Below the pieces are notes generated by a model. The model saw only the letters and a program-made list of their open reading frames with translations, was not told the origin of the DNA and made no database searches. The translations under genes were made by a program, and so were the position numbers. A stretch of 64,000 nt of DNA from Rhodococcus sp. G-MC3 (lineage in GTDB: Bacteria > Actinomycetota > Actinomycetes > Mycobacteriales > Mycobacteriaceae), in contig NZ_JASISW010000006.1 of NCBI RefSeq assembly GCF_030063335.1, positions 1-64,000 of the forward strand. The letters run 5' to 3'. Positions 58,424 to 64,000 of this stretch are shown here, in pieces (position 1 is the first letter of the stretch; every line of letters starts with the position of its first letter).

Positions 58424-58528
58424 TCAGCCGTGCACCGCCAGCGCGACGGCAGCGCGCGCACAGTCGACACCACACTCCGCGTGATCGTCGAACCATCGCA
58501 GATCGAAGATGCGCTTCAGCCAGGCCAT
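58424..58528 (-). CDS. possible 34-residue small protein
   Basis: On the minus strand ATG at 58528 leads a 34-codon frame (MAWLKRIFDLRWFDDHAECG, then VDCARAAVALAVHG) ending TGA at 58424, with mostly G/C third bases. No family or strong ribosome binding site was recognised. It lies in the 500-bp stretch 58145-58645, which otherwise contains only the palindrome at 58557-58599 and fragments I cannot assign. Confidence 0.25.
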   Translation of the reverse strand: MAWLKRIFDLRWFDDHAECGVDCARAAVALAVHG

Positions 58529-58556
58529 ACCCAGAAACCTAGACCGCGCCGTAATC

Positions 58557-58599
58557 GACCATCACCCTTCGAATCACTGTGATTCGAAGGGTGATGGTC
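58557..58599. repeat. perfect 43-bp palindrome
   Basis: Two 21-bp arms (58557-58577 and 58579-58599) are exact inverses around a single T. The core reads CTTCGAATCAC, T, GTGATTCGAAG. It is not followed by a T-run. It sits between the kinase remnant and the broken hydrolase. Confidence 0.95.
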
Positions 58600-58645
58600 T
58601 CGCTAGCCTAACCAGGAACCGAAGAACTGCAACCGGGCGGAAGCC

Positions 58646-59342
58646 TCACCGTGAAATCACGCCTTTCAGGGCATCGAAAAATCGTTCGAGATCATCGATG
58701 TGCACGACGTGACCCGTGCCGGGAACCACCCGAACATCGAAACCGGCCTCGGCGAGTTCGGCCGCTCGCGCAGGCGGTATCAGGTTGCTCGGATCAGCCA
58801 ATACGGACGGTCGACGGGACGGCAGGCACCTCGACGTCGGCAGAGGTGAACGAGGTCAGCCCGTCGAGGATGGACACATCCCACTTCTGTAGTGCTTCGA
58901 GCTTGCGTGCGTGGCCTGCCGCGTCCCATCGCGGATAGTTCTGCGCGACGTCGTCGAGAGTCCAACTTTTCTGAGAACGGAAGAATCCAACGACACCGGC
59001 GTCGGCCGTGACGGTCCAGGCGGGATCCACGTAGACCGCGTGAGCGGGCTTCAACGACGACACCGCATGCGCCAGGGTCAAGCCGCCCAGCGAGTGCCCG
59101 ATTGCCAGCTCGGGCGAGGCAGGTACCGCGCCCACCACGGCATCGACCAGCGCCTCCACCGAGTACTCGCTCAGCGGCTCACTGTCACCGTGACCGGGCA
59201 GGTCCACTGCGTGGACGTAATATCCGCGACGAGCCAATTCCGGACCGACCTCCCACCACGATGTCGACGAGCTGCCAAGCCCATGAATCAGCACCGCATG
59301 CCGGTCTCCCGAACCCCACTGACGAACATTGATCGCAGCCAT
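58646..59342 (-). pseudogene. alpha/beta hydrolase, frameshifted before the catalytic His
   Basis: From the ATG at 59342 (AAINVRQWGSGDRHAVLIHG) the protein has HGLGSSSTSWWEV, LPGHGDSEPL and the nucleophile in AIGHSLGGLTLAH. Near 58800 the frame ends (VPSTVRIG then TGA). The adjacent frame continues as expected: LADPSNLIPPARAAELAEAG, VVPGTGHVVHIDDLERFFDA, to the stop at 58646, with the catalytic His in GTGHVVH. A one-base shift therefore removes the third triad residue. It is either a recent mutation or an assembly error. Confidence 0.75.
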
Positions 59343-59487
59343 CCCCGACCACACCTCTCCGTTGCTGGATATGCCGGTATCCGTAAAGCCTAGAAATGCC
59401 AGCGACAATGCGACAGAAGTAGAATCAGCGGGGTGCTCGAACGGCTGCTTCCGCGTCTCTCGACGCGAGGGTGAGTATCGAGATCCG

Positions 59488-60441
59488 TCAGGGAATCAGC
59501 ACGAACTTTCCGCGGGGATGCTCACCGTTCAATTCCGCGTGTGCCTGCGCGACCTCCGCGAGCGGGAAAGTCTTGGCGATGGGGACTTTGAGCTCTCCGC
59601 GTCCCGCAGCTGCGACCAGATCGGCCCGAGCCTTCTTTCTGCGTGCGGCGCTCTCCGGGTTGCCGCCGCCGACAGCGGTGAAACCGTCCTTGCCTGCCCG
59701 TCCGAACGCCGCGATGGTGACTATTCGAGCCTTGTCGGAGACCAGCGCAAGCGATACGTCGACTGCCTCATCGGTACCGACGGTGTCGATCGCGGCAGCG
59801 ATACCGTCGGGGGCAAGTGCCTTCACGCGATCGAGAAGTCCGCTGCCGTATTCCACAGGCTCTGCACCGTATTCGAGCAAGGCCTCGTGATTCACGGCCC
59901 GCGCGGTTCCGATCACGCGGGCACCCCGCGCAACGGCCAATTGGACGACGATCGATCCGACGCTGCCCGCCGCCCCATGGACGAGGACGGTGTCGCCTGC
60001 CGATACTCCAACGACCTCGATGGTGTCGAATGCGGTACCCGCAACGGAGAGCAGGCCCGCTGCCTCCTCCCAACTCAACGAGGACGGCTTCGGCAGTACC
60101 GCATCCGCCGGAACGAGCAGCTTTTCCGCGTAAGCGCCCTTCGCGCCGCTGACGATCACCTCGTCGCCGACCGAGATGGGCCCGGCAGGCCCCCTGGCGG
60201 TGTTGCCGACGGCACGCACGATTCCGCTGGCTTCACTGCCGAGACGAAGTGGCAACGCCGACTCGTCGGCACCGAACTCCCCGCTGTAGCTCTTGTAGTC
60301 GAACGGATTCACACCGATCGCCTCGACCTCGACGAGGACCTGGCCTGCCAAAGGTTTCGCCAGCGCCTCGTCGACGATCTGCACCACTTCCGGGCCACCG
60401 AACGCCGTTGCTACTGCTACTCGTGTCTTGTCGATCCTCAA
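59488..60441 (-). CDS. zinc-free medium-chain (quinone oxidoreductase-like) NADP-dependent oxidoreductase
   Basis: A 317-residue MDR protein. The start is a TTG at 60441 (MRIDKTRVAVATAFGGPEVV), with a GTG at 60420 as alternative. Features: VEVEAIGVNPFDYKSYSGEF, the nucleotide motif HGAAGSVGSIVVQLAVARGA and the C-terminal GKFVLIP. The structural and catalytic zinc cysteines are absent. It probably reduces quinones or enones. It is the last gene of the minus-strand flavin/oxidoreductase run, 27 bp after the LLM gene. Confidence 0.9.
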   Translation of the reverse strand: MRIDKTRVAVATAFGGPEVVQIVDEALAKPLAGQVLVEVEAIGVNPFDYKSYSGEFGADESALPLRLGSEASGIVRAVGNTARGPAGPISVGDEVIVSGAKGAYAEKLLVPADAVLPKPSSLSWEEAAGLLSVAGTAFDTIEVVGVSAGDTVLVHGAAGSVGSIVVQLAVARGARVIGTARAVNHEALLEYGAEPVEYGSGLLDRVKALAPDGIAAAIDTVGTDEAVDVSLALVSDKARIVTIAAFGRAGKDGFTAVGGGNPESAARRKKARADLVAAAGRGELKVPIAKTFPLAEVAQAHAELNGEHPRGKFVLIP

Positions 60442-60468
60442 CCCCAGCCTGCCCTTCGTTGTTCCGAT

Positions 60469-61596
60469 CTATACCCGTAGCCGCGGCAGACCCCACTCTT
60501 TCCCGAGCAACTCGTACGACCTCAACCGATCCTGGTGATCATGGGCAACAGAAGTCACGACGAGTTCGCTCGCCCCCGTGGCACGCTGCAGTGCGTCGAG
60601 CTTGTCGGCAACCGTGGCTGCCGATCCGACAAACTGAGTTACCACACGGTCCTGCACCACCTCGGCCTGCTCAGCCGTCAGCGCCGAACCGGTCTTCGGG
60701 TCCGGGTACGGGATGGCACCGTCACCGCTGCGAATGCTGTACACCCACTGACCGAACGTCGACGCGAGATACTCGGCCTCCGAATCCGTCTCCGCCACTA
60801 CCGCATCGGCAGAGACGACCACGTAAGGCTCGTCCAGGATGGACGACGGTACGAAGGCAGCCCGGTAGGCCGAGGCTGCATCGAGAGTCGTTCCCGGACT
60901 TACATGGTAATTCGCGACGAAGGGTAAACCGCGTGCGCCAGCGACCTGTGCGCTCTGGCCACCGCTGCTACCGAAGACCCATAGTTCCACTTGCGCGCCT
61001 GCGCCTGGGGTGGCAGTCAAGGACACTCCCGATGACGTCGTGAAATCGTCGCGCAAGAAGTCGATGATGTCGTCGAGCTGCACTTCGAAATCCGGGGTCT
61101 TGGCCTCGGGCTGCACAAGCACCGAGCCCGTGGCCAGTAGCCGCTCGGACAGAACGAGGTTTCCCATCGGAAACGGCTTCGGGAACAGGATCCCCTCGAT
61201 GACCTTCTCCTCGTGTTCTGGTTCTGGTCGATCTTTGCCTGCCAGCGCTTCGGCGCGCCGCTGCCCAGTTCTGCCGATGCCCAGATCGATGCGTCCCGGG
61301 TAGAGCGCGTCGATAATTCCGAACGACTCCACGACCGACGCCGCGGTGTGATGGCCGATCTGCACTGCCGCGGAGCCCACCCGAATTCTGTTGGTAGCTG
61401 CTGCGAGCAGACCGATCAGGACCGCGGGCGACGAACTGGCCGCCGCCACGAAGTGGTGTTCGGCGACCCAGTAGCGCTCATAGCCCCACTCCTCGGACTG
61501 CCGGGCCAGGTCGACGGTGTTCCGCAGCGCCTGTGCTGCCGTGGAACCCTCACTGATCGGCGACAGGTCGAGCACCGACAACGGAACCCTGCTCAT
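60469..61596 (-). CDS. LLM-class flavin-dependent oxidoreductase
   Basis: A 375-residue TIM-barrel FMN/F420 enzyme from the ATG at 61596, overlapping the DUF1684 stop by ATGA. Signature: PLSVLDLSPISEGSTAAQAL, ERYWVAEHHFVAAASSSPAV, AVQIGHHTAASVVESFGIID, YPGRIDLGIGRTG and LWVFGSSGGQSAQVAGARGL. It is of the MsnO8 type (alkanal monooxygenase-like). The substrate is unknown. The neighbours are two more monooxygenases. Confidence 0.92.
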   Translation of the reverse strand: MSRVPLSVLDLSPISEGSTAAQALRNTVDLARQSEEWGYERYWVAEHHFVAAASSSPAVLIGLLAAATNRIRVGSAAVQIGHHTAASVVESFGIIDALYPGRIDLGIGRTGQRRAEALAGKDRPEPEHEEKVIEGILFPKPFPMGNLVLSERLLATGSVLVQPEAKTPDFEVQLDDIIDFLRDDFTTSSGVSLTATPGAGAQVELWVFGSSGGQSAQVAGARGLPFVANYHVSPGTTLDAASAYRAAFVPSSILDEPYVVVSADAVVAETDSEAEYLASTFGQWVYSIRSGDGAIPYPDPKTGSALTAEQAEVVQDRVVTQFVGSAATVADKLDALQRATGASELVVTSVAHDHQDRLRSYELLGKEWGLPRLRV

Positions 61597-62357
61597 TGCA
61601 CGGTCTCCGGACGCGGGTTCTTCTCCCCGGCCTCGACGGCGACCGTCAGCCTGTTCTCGGGGGGTGAGAGAGGGCACGTCGCGTAATCGGTGAACGAGCA
61701 AGGCAGGTTCGACGCCCTGTTGAAGTCGAGGATCACCGAACCACCGTCGGAAGGATCGGCGACGGCCAGTGACCGCGCCGCCGGGTACGTCGTGACGCCG
61801 CTGGTGGCATCGGTGAACAGAATCTGTAGTCCACCCGCTTTGCCACCGAAAGCCAGAAATTGCTGAGCGTCGCCACCGATTTCGAAGTCGATGACGCCCA
61901 CAGCGGTGTGGTGATGCTCGAGCCCTTCGACGACGGCTCCCGTCGTGACGATCTTGGACTCCTCGAACGGCGTGAACTTTCCTGTCACGCTCCACTTTTC
62001 GTCTGGCTCATAGCTGGGAATGCCGCTGAACGTCTGCAGGTGCGGGGATTTCGGGTCATGCACTCGAAGTGCGACGGAGCCGGTGCGGCGAATCACCTCG
62101 ATGCGGCGGTCACCGTCCTCGACGAGGATGCCGGGTGCTCCCTCTTTCGGGTCCAGTGTGTCTCCACCCTCGACGTACACGGCATTCTTGTCGGCACGCC
62201 ACCGGCCGGGAAGATCTGCAATGGACTCGAACTCGTCTGTCAACCAGTAGATTCCGGTTAGGGACACCCAGCCGAGCGGGTCGCCGTAATAGGTTTCACG
62301 CTCGGCGTGCCACACGTTCCATGCCTCTTCGAATGTACTGGTGATGATGCTGGTCAC
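61593..62357 (-). CDS. DUF1684 protein
   Basis: A 254-residue protein with the DUF1684 pattern: FEEAWNVWHAERETYYGDPL, GWVSLTGIYWLTDEF, the middle FTDATSGVTTYPAARSLAV and the C-terminal NRASNLPCSFTDYATCPLSP. In many actinobacteria it is found next to flavin monooxygenases. Its function is unproven. ATGA overlaps on both sides couple it to the LLM gene and the NtaA-type gene. Confidence 0.9.
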   Translation of the reverse strand: MTSIITSTFEEAWNVWHAERETYYGDPLGWVSLTGIYWLTDEFESIADLPGRWRADKNAVYVEGGDTLDPKEGAPGILVEDGDRRIEVIRRTGSVALRVHDPKSPHLQTFSGIPSYEPDEKWSVTGKFTPFEESKIVTTGAVVEGLEHHHTAVGVIDFEIGGDAQQFLAFGGKAGGLQILFTDATSGVTTYPAARSLAVADPSDGGSVILDFNRASNLPCSFTDYATCPLSPPENRLTVAVEAGEKNPRPETVQ

Positions 62358-63709
62358 GATGCTCGCACTCCTTCTCGCTTGTCGTATGGGTGAACCAAAT
62401 TCAGGTGATCCCGCAGCGTGGTACCGGTGTATTCGGTACGGAAGCTGCCGCGTGCCTGGAGTTCGGGAACGACCTTGTCGACAAATTCGTCCAGGCCGGC
62501 CGGGGTGATGTGCGGTACCAGAATGAATCCGTCACACGCGTCGTTCTGTACGTAACTGTCGATCTCCTCGGCGACCTGAGCCGGAGTCCCGACGAACTGC
62601 TGGCGCGTCGTGACTTCGATGATCAGTTCGCGGATGCTGAGGTTGCCCGCTTCGGCTTTCGCTCGCCAGTCTTTCGCGACCTGGACAGGATCGCCGTGAC
62701 GTACGCGTCCGCGGGTGATGTTGACGTCGTCCGATGGGTCTTCCTTCGGCAGGGGTCCGTCGGGATCGTAGTTCGACAGATCGCGGCCCCACACCTGTTC
62801 GAGGAAGGAGATCGCCGTCTGCGGGCCCACCTGCTGGTGCCGGATGACGTTCGCGCGCTCGTGCGCCTCCGACTCGGTGTCACCGAGAACAAATGTCGCG
62901 GCCGGCAGCACCTTGAGATCACCGTGCTCACGGCCGTACTTCGCGAGACGGCCCTTCACGTCCGAGTAGAACGCCTGTCCCGCTTCGAGAGTCCCGTGGA
63001 CGGTGAAGATTGCGTCGGCTTTCGCTGCACCGAATTCGCGTCCCTCGTCGGAGTCGCCCGCCTGCAGCAGCACCGGGTGACCCTGTGGACTGCGCGGGAC
63101 CGTGAAGGCTGCATCGATGTCGAACTGCGGTCCGCTGCGGCGTACCTGCGCGATCGAATCCCGGCGCGCGAACACTCCGTTCTCACGGTCGACCACGAGG
63201 GCGTCGGGCGACCAGCTGTCCCACAGTTCGCGTGCGGTGTCGATGATCTCGCGGGCGCGTACGTAGCGGTCGTTTCGGTCCAGGTATCCACCGCGCCGAA
63301 AGTTCTCACCTGTAAATGCATCCGAGGACGTCACCATGTTCCACGCTGCTCGGCCACCGGACAGGTGATCGAGCGAGGCGAACTGACGTGCAATCTCGAA
63401 CGGCTCGTTGAACGTGGTGTTGATGGTTCCGGCGAGACCCAGGTGCGTGGTCACCGCAGCCAGTGCATTGAGCACGATCAGCGTGTCGGGGCGACCGACG
63501 ACGTCGAGGTCGTGGATGCGCCCCTGGTGCTCACGCAGACGCAGGCCCTCGGCCAGGAAGAAAAAGTCGAACAATCCGCGCTCGGCGGTCTCGGCGAGAT
63601 GGACGAACGAGTCGAACTCGATCTGGCTCTTCGACTCGGGATCGGCCCACACGGTGGTGTTGTTGACGCCGGGGAAATGAGCGCCCAGGTGGATCTGTTT
63701 CTTGCTCAT
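62354..63709 (-). CDS. NtaA/SnaA/DszA-type FMN-dependent monooxygenase
   Basis: A 451-residue two-component monooxygenase. Features: LGAHFPGVNNTTVWADPESK, AERGLFDFFFLAEGLRLREH, TINTTFNEPFEIARQFASLD, HLSGGRAAWNMVTSSDAFTG, NFRRGGYLDRNDRYVRAREI and PVLLQAGDSDEGREFGAAKA. Relatives desulfurise dibenzothiophene sulfone, degrade nitrilotriacetate or oxidise organosulfur compounds with FMNH2 from a separate reductase. The reductase gene is not in this window. Confidence 0.93.
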   Translation of the reverse strand: MSKKQIHLGAHFPGVNNTTVWADPESKSQIEFDSFVHLAETAERGLFDFFFLAEGLRLREHQGRIHDLDVVGRPDTLIVLNALAAVTTHLGLAGTINTTFNEPFEIARQFASLDHLSGGRAAWNMVTSSDAFTGENFRRGGYLDRNDRYVRAREIIDTARELWDSWSPDALVVDRENGVFARRDSIAQVRRSGPQFDIDAAFTVPRSPQGHPVLLQAGDSDEGREFGAAKADAIFTVHGTLEAGQAFYSDVKGRLAKYGREHGDLKVLPAATFVLGDTESEAHERANVIRHQQVGPQTAISFLEQVWGRDLSNYDPDGPLPKEDPSDDVNITRGRVRHGDPVQVAKDWRAKAEAGNLSIRELIIEVTTRQQFVGTPAQVAEEIDSYVQNDACDGFILVPHITPAGLDEFVDKVVPELQARGSFRTEYTGTTLRDHLNLVHPYDKREGVRAS

Positions 63710-64000
63710 TTCGCTGATTCCTTTGCTGCATAGCGGTTCGCCGGGCGCGTGAGTCCGAGGCGTTCGCGCAGGAGACCTGAAGTCGACCGTCGGTTCAGCT
63801 GCGACACAACGCCCGCAATCGCGGGCAGCGCCGAGGCCAGCGCGAGCGGACGAAGAGTCACGCCGTCGACGACGGCCTCGAGCTCCCCCAGTAGAGCAAC
63901 CAGTCCGGCACTCTCACCCACGAAGGACACGGACTGCGAGGTGTAGGACCCCCAGCCGTTCAGTTGTGCGAGATCTACTCCCGCCGAGTCGGACACGAGC
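63706..64000 (-). CDS. C-terminal part of another LLM-type flavin oxidoreductase (runs off the window)
   Basis: About 98 C-terminal residues are visible. The pattern LNGWGSYTSQSVSFVGESAG and the end RERLGLTRPANRYAAKE (TLRxxLGLxRPxNRY in the family) are the LLM C-terminal signature. The stop overlaps the downstream ATG (63706-63709). The start lies beyond 64000, so this is partial because of the window edge. Confidence 0.75.
   Translation of the reverse strand, partial: LVSDSAGVDLAQLNGWGSYTSQSVSFVGESAGLVALLGELEAVVDGVTLRPLALASALPAIAGVVSQLNRRSTSGLLRERLGLTRPANRYAAKESAK

Noticed and set aside
62390..63733. Plus-strand open frame of 447 codons opposite the NtaA-type gene
   Set aside because: Antisense shadow of a well-supported monooxygenase. 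The product has no family pattern.

Overview
The window is high-GC actinobacterial DNA, most likely from Rhodococcus or a close relative (Nocardiaceae, Mycobacteriales). The evidence is gene content and order, not a database search. From about 10 kb to 50 kb it carries many genes that, as I remember the Mycobacterium tuberculosis map, lie together between fgd1 (Rv0407) and psd (Rv0437c): fgd, pta, ackA, pknG, glnH and its membrane partner, a mutT3-like Nudix gene, thiE/thiO/thiS/thiG, lpqL, thiD, xthA, a GNAT gene, def, a DUF3263 gene, a LytR_C (VirR-like) gene, sodC, a glutamate-cysteine-ligase-like gene, an AAA ATPase, pssA and psd. F420-linked enzymes, a non-RD PknG and heavy use of GTG/TTG starts and ATGA overlaps fit this group. 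I see no rRNA, tRNA, CRISPR array, prophage or complete insertion sequence.

Layout. 0-2 kb: an eroded left edge with a truncated Ser/Thr kinase, a small membrane protein, a broken HxlR-type regulator and an intact doxX. 2-7 kb: a DJ-1/PfpI protein, a GPP34 protein and a compact three-gene signalling operon (response regulator fused to a thioredoxin-reductase-like enzyme, a cNMP-domain histidine kinase, a UBP-type zinc finger). 7-10 kb: DUF1206 membrane protein, a frameshifted DUF559 gene between 19-bp inverted repeats, SRPBCC and GlsB-type proteins. 10-14 kb: psd-pssA-AAA ATPase. 14-16.5 kb: PEP-mutase-like gene and an ArsR-SRPBCC-VOC-Nudix operon. 16.7-23 kb: a complete Mrp Na+/H+ antiporter operon (A/B fusion, C, D, E, F, G). 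23-31 kb: PAP2 enzyme, ligase, SodC, VirR-like protein, Def, GNAT, XthA and small acetyltransferases. 31-40 kb: thiamine genes with a TPP riboswitch, a class III cyclase, LpqL and an ABC exporter. 40-50 kb: the PknG operon, Pta-AckA, and an F420 pair (deazaflavin oxidoreductase and Fgd). 50-59.5 kb: mixed accessory genes including a DUF222-HNH nuclease and two broken genes. 59.5-64 kb: a chain of flavin-dependent monooxygenase genes with DUF1684, running off the right edge.

How the genes work together. Several blocks are metabolic or regulatory units: phosphatidylethanolamine synthesis (psd-pssA), cation homeostasis (mrp), thiazole/thiamine synthesis (thiO-thiS-thiG under a riboswitch, thiE divergent), acetate overflow (pta-ackA), amino-acid sensing (membrane protein-GlnH-PknG), F420 reduction and use (fgd with a Ddn-like gene), and FMN-dependent oxidation of sulfur or nitrogen compounds at the right end.

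The most unusual signals are: the redox two-component operon at 3.4-6.9 kb, in which both usual redox-cysteine sites look lost; a family of about 40-60-bp palindromic intergenic elements present in three copies with compensatory changes in their arms; an 18-bp tandem repeat in the disordered N-terminus of PknG; a Nudix-NYN/PIN-like fusion; a perfect 43-bp palindrome at 58.6 kb; and a DUF559 gene bracketed by inverted repeats. Four genes appear broken by frameshifts or deletions and one kinase is truncated. Assembly error cannot be excluded for single-base shifts.
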